Shown: positions 43,508-53,814 of the stretch, piece by piece | Numbering within the stretch: position 1 is the stretch's first letter | Layout of the letters: every line of letters begins with the position of its first letter | NCBI RefSeq assembly: GCF_019430945.1 | Contig: NZ_JAHYCB010000002.1 | Coordinates: 1-64,000, forward strand | Reading direction: 5' to 3' | DNA from: Neorhizobium populisoli | GTDB lineage: Bacteria; Pseudomonadota; Alphaproteobacteria; Rhizobiales; Rhizobiaceae | DNA: 64,000 nucleotides | Translations under genes and position numbers: made by a program | Notes under the pieces: generated by a model | What the model was told of the DNA's origin: nothing | What the model saw: only the letters and a program-made list of their open reading frames with translations | Database searches by the model: none

Positions 43508-45184
43508 ATGCCGCCGGTTCTTGAGGATCGGCCAGTTAATTCGTGGGGACGGGTTTTGGTGCAGGAAACGCCATCGGATCAGGCGCGACGAGCTCAGGCG
43601 GGAAGCCTGGGTGAGAGACTGGCATTTGCCGGGCTCGACGGCGAGCTGCGCGATCTTCTCCGCCGTTGCCGGCCGGAGCTCGAACGCCATCTGAAGGGTG
43701 GCCTCCGCGATCTCTTCCATCGTTTCCAGTCCTTCCCCGAAGCTGCCCGCAATTTCGAGAGCGAACAGCAGATCGAGCGCCTGCACGACCTGCAGGCCTC
43801 CCATTGGGGCGTGCTGACCGACGCGCGGTTCGATGCGGTTTACGCCGAGCGGGTAAAAGTCCTTTCCGACGTCGAGAGCCGCATGGGCCTCGATCCGCGC
43901 TGGCACATCGCCGGCCATGGCGTCATGCTCGAACACCTGATCGCCGGTGCGATCGTCGATATGGCGCCGAAATCGCTGCTGCCAGGTGGCCGCAAGCGCG
44001 AACAGGAACTTCTCGATCTCGTCGGTGCCGTCATTCGCCTCGTCATGGTCGATGTCGAAATCGCCGTATCGCTGCGCTTCAACGAACTGCGCCAGCGCCA
44101 CCAGCGCGCCCTTGCCGAACAGCGCGTCGCCGATCAGGCGCAGGCGATCGAGACATTCTCGGATGTCATCGCCGCACTTGCCGACCGCGACCTGACCTCC
44201 TGTCTGCCCGAAGGCGTCCCGGACGCCTATCGCGAACTGGCCGGCGTCTTCAACGAAGCGATCACCGGCCTGCGTTCTTCCGTCGAAGTGGTCGATGGCC
44301 ATGGCCGCAAGGCAGGCTCGCTCACCGACATGCTTGCCGGCAGTTCACGCTCTCTGGCATCCGCATCCACCGAACAGTCCGACCGGTTGCGCGAGGCTGC
44401 AGGTTCGCTGCAGGCCGTGACGAACAGGGTCAAGGGAAGCGCTGCCGAAACCGCAGCCGCAGAAAAGGTTGCTGCCGCTACCCGCGTTTCAGCCGAGGCA
44501 AGCGGTCAGGTCGTCGGCAAGGCGATCAGTGCCATGTCGGATATCGAAAATTCCGCCGAAAAGATCGGCCAGATCATCGGCGTCATCGACGAGATCGCCT
44601 TCCAGACCAACCTGCTCGCCCTGAATGCCGGCATCGAAGCGGCCCGCGCCGGCGAGACCGGTCGCGGCTTTGCGGTCGTTGCCCAGGAAGTCCGCGCACT
44701 TGCCCAGCGTTCCGCCGAGGCCGCCCGTGAGATCAAGACGCTGGTCAACACGACCAAGGGTCAGGTCGATGCCGGCGTGGACATGGTCCACCGCACTCAG
44801 GATGCGATCGGCGGCATCGTCCGTCAGGTCTCCGAGATCAACGATACGATTGCCGGCATTGCCCGAGATACCCATGAGCAGGCGGGCAGCCTGGACAAGC
44901 TCACCTCCGAGATAGGCTCGGTCAGCGAACGCGTCGCGGTGAACGCCGATATGGCGAGCCGGGCAGGCGAGGGCGCCGATGAGCTGCACACCGTCATTCT
45001 CGAACTCGGCCGCACCGTCCGCGAGTTCCGCATCGAGCGTCAGAACCGCCGTGACGAAACCCGCCGGCCGGTTGCGCCGCCCGCATCCCACGCCCAGCCC
45101 ACGCTGGTGTCGATCGCCCAGGCTCCGATCGAGCGGGCGGACGACGACGAATATCTTTTCCAAAGAAGACAAGGAATGAACTGA
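43508..45184 (+). CDS. icpA: Soluble methyl-accepting chemotaxis protein with protoglobin-like sensor (IcpA type)
   Basis: About 558 residues from ATG 43508; a GTG at 43559 or TTG at 43481 are alternatives. The N-terminal ~170 residues are a globin-coupled-sensor fold ([38 protein letters not shown]). There is no membrane helix, then a HAMP-like linker, then the signalling hairpin ([20 protein letters not shown]). The residue that I align with the haem-ligating His of HemAT-like sensors is Glu here (ESRMGL for HxRIGL), so haem binding is doubtful. First gene of the che operon, overlapping cheS. No CheR-tethering pentapeptide is visible at the C-terminus. Confidence 0.88.
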   Translation: MPPVLEDRPVNSWGRVLVQETPSDQARRAQAGSLGERLAFAGLDGELRDLLRRCRPELERHLKGGLRDLFHRFQSFPEAARNFESEQQIERLHDLQASHWGVLTDARFDAVYAERVKVLSDVESRMGLDPRWHIAGHGVMLEHLIAGAIVDMAPKSLLPGGRKREQELLDLVGAVIRLVMVDVEIAVSLRFNELRQRHQRALAEQRVADQAQAIETFSDVIAALADRDLTSCLPEGVPDAYRELAGVFNEAITGLRSSVEVVDGHGRKAGSLTDMLAGSSRSLASASTEQSDRLREAAGSLQAVTNRVKGSAAETAAAEKVAAATRVSAEASGQVVGKAISAMSDIENSAEKIGQIIGVIDEIAFQTNLLALNAGIEAARAGETGRGFAVVAQEVRALAQRSAEAAREIKTLVNTTKGQVDAGVDMVHRTQDAIGGIVRQVSEINDTIAGIARDTHEQAGSLDKLTSEIGSVSERVAVNADMASRAGEGADELHTVILELGRTVREFRIERQNRRDETRRPVAPPASHAQPTLVSIAQAPIERADDDEYLFQRRQGMN

Positions 45185-45477
45185 TGGCAGCGAAGAAGGC
45201 AGCCCCCGGAAGTGTGAAGCTTTCCGCAGTGCTCGACCTCAATGAGGCGTCCGTCCTGCACGGCAAGCTCATGTCCATACGCGGCAGCGACGTCGTCATC
45301 GACGCTTCCGGTGTAGAACGCCTTGGCGTGCAGTGCGCCCAGGTTCTTGTCGCAGGCCACCGTGCCTGGGCGGAAGATAAGAAGTCTTTCCTGGTTGAGA
45401 AGGCTTCCGACGCATTTCAAAAGACGATGCAGCTCATCGGCATCGATAACGGAAATTTGGTTGCTAAGGAGATCTAG
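45184..45477 (+). CDS. cheS: STAS-domain chemotaxis protein CheS
   Basis: 97 residues forming a single STAS-like domain (VLDLNEASVLHGKLMSIRGS; VVIDASGVERLGVQCAQVLV). Position and size match CheS of Sinorhizobium meliloti, reported to bind CheA and speed loss of phosphate from the sink regulator CheY1. Its start overlaps the mcp stop (aatgatggc), and cheY1 begins three bases after it. Confidence 0.9.
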   Translation: MAAKKAAPGSVKLSAVLDLNEASVLHGKLMSIRGSDVVIDASGVERLGVQCAQVLVAGHRAWAEDKKSFLVEKASDAFQKTMQLIGIDNGNLVAKEI

Positions 45478-45479
45478 CA

Positions 45480-45845
45480 ATGAAGAAAAAAGTCCTCACC
45501 GTGGATGATTCACGGACGATCCGGAACATGCTTCTGGTGACCCTGAACAATGCTGGTTTCGAAACCATTCAGGCCGAAGACGGCGTCGAAGGCCTCGAAG
45601 TCCTCGAAGGTTGCAATCCGGACGTCATCGTCACGGACATCAACATGCCGCGTCTCGATGGCTTCGGCTTCATCGAAGGCGTCCGCCGCAACGAGAAGTA
45701 CCGCGCCGTTCCGATCCTCGTCCTGACGACGGAAAGCGATGCCGAAAAGAAGAACCGCGCGCGCCAGGCCGGTGCGACGGGTTGGATCGTCAAGCCTTTC
45801 GATCCTGCAAAACTGATCGATGCGATCGAGCGTGTAACCGCCTGA
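45480..45845 (+). CDS. cheY1: Chemotaxis response regulator CheY1 (phosphate sink type)
   Basis: 121 residues, stand-alone receiver. Acidic pair D9/D10, phosphoacceptor D53 (VIVTDINMPRLDG), conserved Thr (LVLTTESD) and Lys (IVKPFDP) are present. In S. meliloti the CheY next to cheS acts as a phosphate sink for CheY2-P via CheA; synteny suggests the same. Good AAGGAGAT ribosome-binding site at the end of cheS. Confidence 0.92.
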   Translation: MKKKVLTVDDSRTIRNMLLVTLNNAGFETIQAEDGVEGLEVLEGCNPDVIVTDINMPRLDGFGFIEGVRRNEKYRAVPILVLTTESDAEKKNRARQAGATGWIVKPFDPAKLIDAIERVTA

Positions 45846-45861
45846 GCCAGGAATTCCTCCG

Positions 45862-48150
45862 ATGGATATGAACGAAATCAAAGAGATCTTCTTTCAGGAA
45901 TGCGAAGAGCAGCTCGCTGAACTGGAATCTGGTCTTCTCAAGCTGAACGACGGGGATCGCGACCCCGAGACGGTTAATGCCGTTTTTCGCGCCGTTCATT
46001 CCATCAAGGGGGGCGCTGGCGCCTTCGGTCTGGACGATCTCGTCTCTTTCGCGCACGTCTTCGAGACGACGCTGGACTGCGTCCGCTCCAACAAGCTGGA
46101 GCCGACCCAGGACGTTCTGAAGGTCATGCTGAAATCGGCCGACGTTCTGGCCGATTTGGTCAGCGCGTCCCGCGACGGCGGCGGTATCGATGAATCCCGC
46201 TCCCGTGCCCTGGTCAAGGAACTGGAAGCACTCGCCCATGGCGAGATGCCGTCCGCCTCCGCTCACGAAGCTCCGAAGCCGGCTCCCAAGGCCGCTCCGG
46301 CTCCCGCCCCGGTCGCCAAGGCAGAGCCGCCGAAGCCGACCGACGAAAGCGGCTTCCAGCCGATCCCCTTCACCTTCGATGGTTTCGGCGACGACGAAGA
46401 GCCGGCGCTCGAAGGCTCCGTCTACGAAATCACCTTCAAGCCCCGTCGCGAACTCTATTCCAAGGGCAATGAAGCAGCTCTCCTGCTTCGCGATCTCTCC
46501 CGCCTTGGCGATATGAGCATCAACTGCGACATGGATGCGCTGCCGGCCCTCGATAAGATGGACCCGGAAGCCTCCTATTTCGGCTGGAAGATTTCGCTCA
46601 AGACCGTCAAGAGCGAAGACGACATCCGCACCGTTTTCGAATTCGCCGAATGGGATTGCGATCTCGACGTGAAGCTGGCTGAAGAAGCGGCTTCCGACGA
46701 AGAACTGCCGATGATCCCGGTCCCGTTCGATCTCGGCATTCTCGACGAGCCGTCGACCTCCGAAGAGGAAGAGAAGGCTGTCCAGTCTTCCGCCGACGAA
46801 ACGGTCGCTGCTGCCGTCTCCGCCGCCGAAACCGCGACGAGCGTCGCCAAGGCCGCCGGCCGGGCTTCGGAAAAGAAGGAATCCGCTGCTGCAGCCGCTG
46901 CAGCCGCTGCCCAGAACAATGCCGCTGCGGCTGCCGCCGCTGCCGGCCAGACTATCCGCGTCGATCTCGATCGCGTCGACCGCCTGATCAACCTCGTGGG
47001 CGAGCTCGTCATCAACCAGGCCATGCTGTCCCAGAGCGTCGTCGAAAACGATGCGACCGGCACTTCGGCAGTCAACATGGGTCTCGAAGAGCTGCAGCAG
47101 CTCACCCGCGAGATCCAGGACTCGGTCATGGCCATCCGCGCGCAGCCGGTGAAGCCGGTCTTCCAGCGCATGTCGCGTATCGTTCGCGAAGTGGCCGACA
47201 TGGTCGGCAAGCAGATCCGCCTCGTCACCGAGGGTGAAAATACCGAAGTCGACAAGACGGTTATCGACAAGATCGCCGAACCGTTGACCCACATGATCCG
47301 TAATGCCGTCGACCACGGCATCGAATCGCCGGAAAAGCGCGAAGCCGCCGGCAAGGATCCGGAAGGCACGATCAAGCTCAGCGCGAAACATCGCTCGGGC
47401 CGCATCCTGATCGAACTCACCGACGACGGCGGCGGTATCAACCGCGAACGCGTCCGCCAGAAGGCGATCGACAACGACATCATCGCCGCCGACGCCAACC
47501 TGTCGGATGATGAAATCGACAACCTGATCTTCATGGCGGGCTTCTCCACCGCCGACAAGATCTCCGACATTTCCGGTCGCGGCGTCGGCATGGACGTCGT
47601 CAAGCGCTCGATCCAGGCACTTGGCGGTCGTATCTCGATCTCCTCACGTCCGGGCCTCGGCTCAACCTTCACCATGAGCCTGCCGCTGACGCTCGCCGTC
47701 CTCGACGGCATGGTGGTCACGGTTGCCGGCCAGACGCTCGTCGTGCCGCTTACCGCGATCGTCGAAACGCTGCAGCCGGAAGCTTCGGCCATCCATTCCT
47801 TCGGTGCCAGCCAGCGGCTCATCTCGATCCGTAACTCCTTCTGCCCGCTGGTGGATGTAGGCCGGGTCCTCAACTATCGCGCCACCCAGGCGAACCCCGT
47901 CGAAGGTGTTGCTCTCCTGGTGGAATCGGAAGGTGGCGGCCAGCGTGCTCTGATGGTCGATGCGATCCAGGGCCAGCGTCAGGTCGTCATCAAGTCGCTC
48001 GAAGCCAACTACACCCACGTACCGGGTATCGCTGCCGCCACCATTCTCGGTGACGGACGCGTCGCTCTTATCCTTGATGTCGATGCGGTTGTCGCAGCGT
48101 CGCGCGGCCAGTCGATGAAACCTGAAATGTCACTAGCCGCCACGGGTTGA
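45862..48150 (+). CDS. cheA: Chemotaxis histidine kinase CheA
   Basis: 762 residues. P1 with phosphorylated His46 (AVHSIKGGAGAFGL), an Ala/Pro-rich linker, a CheY-binding P2 region, a long polyalanine linker (~345-365), then the P3 dimerisation helix (VDRLINLVGELVINQAMLSQ), P4 kinase with N-box HMIRNAVDHGIE and G-boxes DDGGGI and GRGVGMDVV, and a P5 CheW-like domain (LTLAVLDGMVVTVAGQTLVV). It phosphorylates CheY1, CheY2 and CheB according to receptor state. Confidence 0.96.
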   Translation: MDMNEIKEIFFQECEEQLAELESGLLKLNDGDRDPETVNAVFRAVHSIKGGAGAFGLDDLVSFAHVFETTLDCVRSNKLEPTQDVLKVMLKSADVLADLVSASRDGGGIDESRSRALVKELEALAHGEMPSASAHEAPKPAPKAAPAPAPVAKAEPPKPTDESGFQPIPFTFDGFGDDEEPALEGSVYEITFKPRRELYSKGNEAALLLRDLSRLGDMSINCDMDALPALDKMDPEASYFGWKISLKTVKSEDDIRTVFEFAEWDCDLDVKLAEEAASDEELPMIPVPFDLGILDEPSTSEEEEKAVQSSADETVAAAVSAAETATSVAKAAGRASEKKESAAAAAAAAAQNNAAAAAAAAGQTIRVDLDRVDRLINLVGELVINQAMLSQSVVENDATGTSAVNMGLEELQQLTREIQDSVMAIRAQPVKPVFQRMSRIVREVADMVGKQIRLVTEGENTEVDKTVIDKIAEPLTHMIRNAVDHGIESPEKREAAGKDPEGTIKLSAKHRSGRILIELTDDGGGINRERVRQKAIDNDIIAADANLSDDEIDNLIFMAGFSTADKISDISGRGVGMDVVKRSIQALGGRISISSRPGLGSTFTMSLPLTLAVLDGMVVTVAGQTLVVPLTAIVETLQPEASAIHSFGASQRLISIRNSFCPLVDVGRVLNYRATQANPVEGVALLVESEGGGQRALMVDAIQGQRQVVIKSLEANYTHVPGIAAATILGDGRVALILDVDAVVAASRGQSMKPEMSLAATG

Positions 48151-48154
48151 TTGT

Positions 48155-48625
48155 ATGTCGTCTTTTGCCGTGAAAAACCTTGCCCAGGGAAGCCGGGAGC
48201 TGATTGCTTTCCGGGTGGGCGATCAGGAATTCTGCGTCAATATCATGTCCGTCCGCGAAATTCGCGGATGGACACCCGCTACGCCGATGCCGCACGCTCC
48301 CGCCTATGTCATGGGCGTGATCAACCTGCGTGGCGCTGTCCTGCCGATTATCGATCTGTCCGCGAGGCTCGGTATGGCGGAGGCGGAGCCGACGGCCCGC
48401 CACGTCATCATCGTCGCGCAAGTAAAAAGTAAGGTTGTTGGCCTCTTGGTCGAGGCCGTTTCCGATATCCTTACGATTACCGAGGAGAATATCCAGCCAG
48501 TGCCGGAAATCTCTTCGGACCTTGAGAAACAATACGCCCGGGGAATTCTCGCCATCGACAAGCGGATGATCTGCATGATCGAGCTGGATGCTCTCTTCCC
48601 CGAAAAGGAAAGCGAAGCCGCATGA
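48155..48625 (+). CDS. cheW: Chemotaxis coupling protein CheW
   Basis: 156 residues, a single CheW domain (LIAFRVGDQEFCVNIMSVRE; GVINLRGAVLPIIDLSARLG). It links CheA to the receptors. It starts four bases after the cheA stop and overlaps cheR (ATGA). Confidence 0.95.
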   Translation: MSSFAVKNLAQGSRELIAFRVGDQEFCVNIMSVREIRGWTPATPMPHAPAYVMGVINLRGAVLPIIDLSARLGMAEAEPTARHVIIVAQVKSKVVGLLVEAVSDILTITEENIQPVPEISSDLEKQYARGILAIDKRMICMIELDALFPEKESEAA

Positions 48626-49530
48626 AGCCTTTGGGCGCCATCGAGATAAAGCAGTCGCCGGATGAGGTTCTGGCCAGCGGAGAATATCCGTTGACCAGAC
48701 GCGACCTCTCCGAAATCGCTGCGATGATCTATGCCGATGCCGGGATCTATCTCAATGATTCCAAGGCCTCGCTGGTCTATTCGCGCCTTTCGAAGCATAT
48801 CCGGTCCCTCGGTCTGCGCGGGTTCAGGGATTATTGCGTCCTCGTGGCCTCGCCGGAGGGTGCTGCCGCCCGCCGTGAGATGCTGTCGCATCTGACGACC
48901 AACTTCACGCGATTCTTCCGCGAGAACCATCATTTCGAGCACCTGCGCGATGAAGTCCTGCCGGGTCTGATCAACCGCGCCAAGGGCGGCGGCCGCGTTC
49001 GCATCTGGTCCGCGGCGTCTTCCGATGGCCAGGAACCCTATTCGATCGCGCTCACTGTACTGTCGCTCCTGCCGAACGCTGCGGACCTCGATTTCAAAAT
49101 CCTCGCGACCGACATCGATCCGAAGATTCTCGCTGCCGCTCGCGCCGGCATTTATGACGAGGGCGCGCTAGAGGCGGTGAGCCCGGCGATGCGCAAGCAG
49201 TATTTCCGCGACATCGATGTTGGCGGCCGCCGCAAGGTGCAGGTCGACGACCGGGTCAAGAAGCTGATCACCTACAACGAGCTGAACCTGATGGCGCAGT
49301 GGCCCTTCAAGGGCAATTTCGACGTCATCTTCTGTCGTAACGTGGTCATCTATTTCGACGAGCCGACCCAGATGAAGATCTGGTCGCGTTTCGCATCGCT
49401 GCTGCCCGAAGGCGGGCATCTTTATATCGGCCATTCCGAGCGCGTCTCTGGCGACGCGAAAAACCTGTTCGATAACATCGGCATCACCACCTATCGGTAT
49501 GTCGGTAAGAACGCGGGGAGGAAAGCATGA
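48622..49530 (+). CDS. cheR: Chemotaxis protein methyltransferase CheR
   Basis: 302 residues: an N-terminal helical domain, then a SAM-binding methyltransferase ([51 protein letters not shown]). It methylates receptor glutamates for adaptation. Four-base overlaps with cheW and cheB. Confidence 0.95.
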   Translation: MKPLGAIEIKQSPDEVLASGEYPLTRRDLSEIAAMIYADAGIYLNDSKASLVYSRLSKHIRSLGLRGFRDYCVLVASPEGAAARREMLSHLTTNFTRFFRENHHFEHLRDEVLPGLINRAKGGGRVRIWSAASSDGQEPYSIALTVLSLLPNAADLDFKILATDIDPKILAAARAGIYDEGALEAVSPAMRKQYFRDIDVGGRRKVQVDDRVKKLITYNELNLMAQWPFKGNFDVIFCRNVVIYFDEPTQMKIWSRFASLLPEGGHLYIGHSERVSGDAKNLFDNIGITTYRYVGKNAGRKA

Positions 49531-50567
49531 GCGCTCCGGCACGAGTCCTAGTCGTCGACGATTCACCCACCATGCGTGGCCTGATCACGGCAGTTCTGAA
49601 TTCCGATCCGGAAGTGAACGTGGTCGGGCAGGCCAGTGACGCCATGGAGGCGCGTGCTGCCATCAAGCAGCTCAATCCCGATGTCGTGACGCTCGATATC
49701 GAAATGCCAAACATGAACGGTCTCGAATTCCTCGAGAAGATCATGAAGCTGCGCCCGATGCCGGTCATCATGGTCTCGACCATGACCCATCACGGCGCTC
49801 ATGCAAGCTTGGCCGCGCTGGAGATCGGCGCTTTCGATTGCGTCGGCAAGCCGGCGCCGGGCGACTCCCGTCCTTTCTACGATCTGGCCGAAAAAGTGAA
49901 GGCTGCGGCGCGTTCCGCGCACCGTCGCAGCGGGCCGGCGCCGGTGCCGACCGTGGCACCTGCAGTCGAATATCGCGTCGGACGTAAGGTTGTAGCGATT
50001 GGTTCATCAACCGGTGGTGTGGAAGCGCTCATCGCGGTGCTACAAAAGTTTCCACAAAACTGCCCACCGACCGTAATTACTCAACATATGCCTTCCACGT
50101 TTACCAAAAGTTTTGCTGAACGGCTTAATCGTATCTGCGCTCCTGTGGTGCAGGAAGCGACTGACGGGGCGAGATTGGAGATCGGCAAGATCTATCTGGC
50201 GCCGGGTGGCGAACGGCACCTTCAGGTAGTCAATCCGTCGGCACCCTGTTGCCGGCTGGTCGAAAAGGAGCCGGTCAACGGTCACAGACCTTCGGTGGAT
50301 GTGCTTTTCGATTCGGTCGCGGAACTGGCGGGCCGCAATGCAGTCGGGGTCATCCTGACAGGCATGGGCCGCGACGGAGCATCCGGTCTGCTGAAGATGC
50401 GTAGCGCAGGCGCTCGCACCGTAGGTCAGAACGAAAAGACCTGTGTGGTCTACGGCATGCCGAGGGTCGCCTACGAAATTGGGGCCGTCGAGCAGCAACT
50501 GCCGCTAGGCTCCATTGGAGAAGAAGTTTTGAAGTTAACTGCCGCCCGAAAAGAAGGTACCGAATAA
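49527..50567 (+). CDS. cheB: Chemotaxis methylesterase/glutamine deamidase CheB
   Basis: 346 residues. Receiver with D57 ([13 protein letters not shown]), linker, and a C-terminal esterase with the catalytic Ser in [14 protein letters not shown] (S160/S161), His187 ([13 protein letters not shown]) and Asp in [12 protein letters not shown]. It removes receptor methyl groups when phosphorylated. The segment 49985-50160 uses AT-rich synonymous codons unlike the rest of the operon. Confidence 0.95.
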   Translation: MSAPARVLVVDDSPTMRGLITAVLNSDPEVNVVGQASDAMEARAAIKQLNPDVVTLDIEMPNMNGLEFLEKIMKLRPMPVIMVSTMTHHGAHASLAALEIGAFDCVGKPAPGDSRPFYDLAEKVKAAARSAHRRSGPAPVPTVAPAVEYRVGRKVVAIGSSTGGVEALIAVLQKFPQNCPPTVITQHMPSTFTKSFAERLNRICAPVVQEATDGARLEIGKIYLAPGGERHLQVVNPSAPCCRLVEKEPVNGHRPSVDVLFDSVAELAGRNAVGVILTGMGRDGASGLLKMRSAGARTVGQNEKTCVVYGMPRVAYEIGAVEQQLPLGSIGEEVLKLTAARKEGTE

Positions 50568-50957
50568 ATGTCTATCGCTGAAAAAATCAAAGTTCTGATC
50601 GTTGACGATCAGGTAACTAGCCGTCTTCTGCTCAGCGACGCTCTGACACAGCTCGGCTTCAAGCAGATCACCGCCGCCGGTGACGGTGAGCAAGGCATGA
50701 AGATCATGGCCGAGCAGCCGCATCACCTAGTGATCTCGGACTTCAACATGCCCAAAAAGGATGGCATCGAATTCCTGCAGATGGTGCGCGCCAATCCGAA
50801 TACTAAAAAGGCTGCGTTCATCATCCTGACCGCCCAGGGCGACCGCGCCCTCGTTCAGAAAGCAGCTTCGCTCGGCGCCAACAACGTTCTCGCCAAGCCG
50901 TTCACCATCGAAAAGATGAAGGCCGCTATCGAAGCGGTGTTTGGAGCATTGAAATGA
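50568..50957 (+). CDS. cheY2: Chemotaxis response regulator CheY2 (motor-controlling)
   Basis: 129 residues with D13/D14, phosphoacceptor D58 ([14 protein letters not shown]), Thr in ILTAQGD and Lys in [10 protein letters not shown]. By synteny with S. meliloti this is the CheY that binds the flagellar switch. It starts immediately after the cheB stop and overlaps cheD by four bases. Confidence 0.93.
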   Translation: MSIAEKIKVLIVDDQVTSRLLLSDALTQLGFKQITAAGDGEQGMKIMAEQPHHLVISDFNMPKKDGIEFLQMVRANPNTKKAAFIILTAQGDRALVQKAASLGANNVLAKPFTIEKMKAAIEAVFGALK

Positions 50958-51511
50958 TAGACGCCGCTGCAGCCAGGCGTGTCCATATTATCCAGGGAGA
51001 GTACAAGGTCGTAAACGATCCTAATGTCGTGCTTTCAACCATTCTGGGCTCCTGCGTGGCTGCATGCCTTCGTGATCCTGTCGCCGGTGTCGGCGGCATG
51101 AACCACTTCCTCCTGCCGGGGTCGGCAACTGCCATGGCATCGGGCGGCGATGCGACACGCTACGGCGTGCATCTCATGGAATTGCTGATCAACGGGCTCC
51201 TCAAACAGGGAGCCCGCCGCGACAGGCTGGAAGCAAAAATATTCGGCGGTGCCAAAACCATCGCCAGCTTTTCGAATGTCGGCGAACAGAATGCCGCATT
51301 CGCCATGGAATTTCTCAAAGACGAAGGCATTCCGGTGGTCGGCTCCTCTACCGGGGGAGATCATGGACGCAAGCTCGAGTTCTGGCCCGTCAGCGGCCGT
51401 GCTCGTCAATATCCGCTGACCGGCGCCGAAACGCAGAGGACTGTCGCTCTCGAGGAACGTCCCGTTCGGACCCCGCCGAAGCCGGTCGAAAGCTCTATCG
51501 AATTCTTTTAA
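50954..51511 (+). CDS. cheD: Chemoreceptor glutamine deamidase CheD
   Basis: 185 residues with the CheD active-site Cys and His ([30 protein letters not shown]) and [20 protein letters not shown]. It deamidates receptor glutamines. ATGA overlap with cheY2. The C-terminal ~25 residues are extended and end in PVESSIEFF. Confidence 0.93.
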   Translation: MIDAAAARRVHIIQGEYKVVNDPNVVLSTILGSCVAACLRDPVAGVGGMNHFLLPGSATAMASGGDATRYGVHLMELLINGLLKQGARRDRLEAKIFGGAKTIASFSNVGEQNAAFAMEFLKDEGIPVVGSSTGGDHGRKLEFWPVSGRARQYPLTGAETQRTVALEERPVRTPPKPVESSIEFF

Positions 51512-51527
51512 GGGTACGGGTACGGCA

Positions 51528-51917
51528 ATGAACGACATCACCAAGCCGCCAATCGCTTCTCTCGAGGAACCGCTTCCCGAGATTCTGATGCGGCTGGTGT
51601 CGGAACTTCACGACGTTGCCTATCTGATCGAACGGGTCGAACCGCAGTTGATCGAACTGGGCGGCGACCAGCTGCTTTCTTCGCCGGACAGCATGAAAGT
51701 TCTGCAGGGTATCGACCTTGCCGTTCAGAAAACGCGCGGCATCGCGGAATTCATCGACACGATCACTGCGACAATTCCCGACGAATGGGCCGTCGACGTG
51801 TCGACGGCGCTGAGCCTCGTCAAGCTTGCCGATATGCAGAAATCGCTCTCGAATGGCCTGCGTCATGGCCACTCCCAGCCGCTCAGCAAGGCAGCGGGCG
51901 ACTTCGATTTCTTCTGA
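51528..51917 (+). CDS. cheT: CheT, rhizobial chemotaxis accessory protein
   Basis: 129 residues, acidic and mostly helical (MNDITKPPIASLEEPLPEIL; QLIELGGDQLLSSPDSMKVL; ending AAGDFDFF). It occupies the last position of the rhizobial che operon, where S. meliloti has CheT, recently described as a remote CheZ relative affecting signal termination and adaptation. I cannot see an unambiguous CheZ D-x3-Q active site, so function is by synteny. Confidence 0.8.
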   Translation: MNDITKPPIASLEEPLPEILMRLVSELHDVAYLIERVEPQLIELGGDQLLSSPDSMKVLQGIDLAVQKTRGIAEFIDTITATIPDEWAVDVSTALSLVKLADMQKSLSNGLRHGHSQPLSKAAGDFDFF

Positions 51918-52084
51918 TAGCCTCAGATCAGAGTGGCCAAAGCCTTGCGGGCTGGGCCTCCCGTCTAAATTCCGTTCCAAATCGTCAGACAGGACGCACC
52001 AGCGAAACGCTCGCACAAGCTTCGCTTTCTAGGGTGCACACAGGCATAAGCCTCTATATCCTTGTTTGGCGATGTGGGAACAGA

Positions 52085-53758
52085 ATGAATCTGTTGGCTC
52101 AATTTCAGCAAATCTTTAAAAACCTGGCGGGTTTAGGCCAGACGCGGCTCATTGCGTTGGCCGCGGCGGGTGTCATTTCAGTAGCGATCGTTATTGCAGC
52201 AGCAATGTTCGTGAACAAACCGGCTTTCGAAACCCTTTACGTCAATCTGGAAGCGGGTGACCTTAATCAGGTCAGCATGGCACTTGCCGAAGCGAACATG
52301 GGGTTCGAAGTCGGCAGTGATGGCAAGAGCATCCAGGTTCCGGTCGGCACCACCAGCAAGGCTCGCCTTATGCTGGCCGAAAAGGGCCTGCCGAACAGCC
52401 ACAATGCCGGTTACGAACTGTTCGACAATGTCGGTTCGCTGGGTCTCACCTCCTTCATGCAGGAAGTCACCCGCGTCCGTGCGCTTGAAGGCGAAATCGG
52501 CCGGTCGATCCAGCAGATCAGCGGCGTATCGGCCGCCCGCGTCCATATCGTCATGCCGGATGTCGGGAACTTCCGCCGCGGCGAGCAGAAACCGACCGCG
52601 TCGGTGATGATCCGTGCCGCATCCAATGCCGGCCGCAAGGCCGCTTCATCCATTCGCCATCTCGTCGCTTCGGCCGTTCCCGGGCTCGATGTTGACGACG
52701 TCACCATCCTCGATTCGACCGGCCAGCTCCTGGCTTCGGGCGACGAGAACGGTGGTGAAATGAACAAGTCGCTCTCGATCGTCCAGAACGTTCAGCAGGA
52801 AATCGAAAGCAATATCGACAAGGCGCTCGCGCCCTTCCTCGGCATGGACAATTTTCGCTCCAGCGTTACCGCATCGCTGAACACGGACAGCCAGCAGATC
52901 CAGGAAACGGTCTACGATCCGAATTCCCGTGTCGAACGTTCGGTCCGTACCACCAAGGAAAATTCGAAGTCGCAGCAGAGCGCGGACGACAATGCCGCGA
53001 CCGTGGAACAGAATGTTCCGCAGGCAGCTCCGCAGCAGGGTGGCGCAACCGGTCCGAAGTCTTCCGATCAGTCCGACAAGAAGGAAGAGCAGACCAACTA
53101 CGAAATCAACCAGAAGACCACGGCTACGGTCCGTAACAGCTACCAGATCGAAAAAGTCTCGGTCGCCGTCGTGGTCAACAAGGGTCGTATCGCCAAAATG
53201 GTCGGCGAACCGGCCGACCAGGCCAAGGTCGACGCCTATCTCGCCGAGATGCAGAAGATCGTTTCCTCGGCAGCAGGCATCAATTCCGGCCGCGGCGACG
53301 TCGTGACCCTGACGGCCATGGACTTCCTCGAAAACCAGCTGCTCGACGACGCTGCCGGCGGCCCGGGCGTGATGGAAGTGCTGACCCGCAACCTTGGTGG
53401 CATCATCAACTCGCTCGCCTTCCTCGGTGTTGCATTCCTGGTGGTCTGGCTCGGCCTTCGCCCCCTCATCCGCTCGGTCGGTGGTGGCAGCGCAGCCCTC
53501 GGCGACACCTCGACCGAAGGTGGCGGCCTGGAACTGCCGGACTTCTCCCCGTCGACCGGTGCACCGGCCCTCATGGACGGGTTCGGTTCGGACTTCGGCT
53601 TCGACAGCACCGGCGATGCGTTCGGCGAGGACGAAGGCGAGGGCTTCAACCGCCGCGTCAAGGAAGGTCCGGAAAAGAGATTGGCCCGCATGGTGGAGAT
53701 TTCCGAAGAGCGCGCTGCCAAGATTCTCCGCAAATGGGCTCTCGAAAAAGCAGCTTGA
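52085..53758 (+). CDS. fliF: Flagellar MS-ring protein FliF
   Basis: About 557 residues from ATG 52085 (MNLLAQFQQIFKNLAGLGQT); in-frame codons back to 51785 lie in cheT and are ignored. First membrane helix LIALAAAGVISVAIVIAAAM, periplasmic ring-building domains (MLAEKGLPNSHNAGYELFDN; MQEVTRVRALEGEIGRSIQQ; SAARVHIVMP), a Ser/Gln-rich variable loop (~295-345), second helix (GGIINSLAFLGVAFLVVWLG) and a C-terminal FliG-binding tail. Forms the basal-body base and export-gate housing. Confidence 0.95.
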   Translation: MNLLAQFQQIFKNLAGLGQTRLIALAAAGVISVAIVIAAAMFVNKPAFETLYVNLEAGDLNQVSMALAEANMGFEVGSDGKSIQVPVGTTSKARLMLAEKGLPNSHNAGYELFDNVGSLGLTSFMQEVTRVRALEGEIGRSIQQISGVSAARVHIVMPDVGNFRRGEQKPTASVMIRAASNAGRKAASSIRHLVASAVPGLDVDDVTILDSTGQLLASGDENGGEMNKSLSIVQNVQQEIESNIDKALAPFLGMDNFRSSVTASLNTDSQQIQETVYDPNSRVERSVRTTKENSKSQQSADDNAATVEQNVPQAAPQQGGATGPKSSDQSDKKEEQTNYEINQKTTATVRNSYQIEKVSVAVVVNKGRIAKMVGEPADQAKVDAYLAEMQKIVSSAAGINSGRGDVVTLTAMDFLENQLLDDAAGGPGVMEVLTRNLGGIINSLAFLGVAFLVVWLGLRPLIRSVGGGSAALGDTSTEGGGLELPDFSPSTGAPALMDGFGSDFGFDSTGDAFGEDEGEGFNRRVKEGPEKRLARMVEISEERAAKILRKWALEKAA

Positions 53759-53784
53759 TCCGCGATCACGAAAATATGATTACC

Positions 53785-53809
53785 AAGGGCCGGCCATTGT
53801 CCGGCCCTT
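53785..53809 (+). terminator. Intrinsic terminator after fliF
   Basis: AAGGGCCGG (53785-53793) pairs with CCGGCCCTT (53801-53809) around a 7-nt loop and is followed by TTCTT. It closes the che-fliF transcription unit. Confidence 0.85.
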
Positions 53810-53814
53810 TTCTT

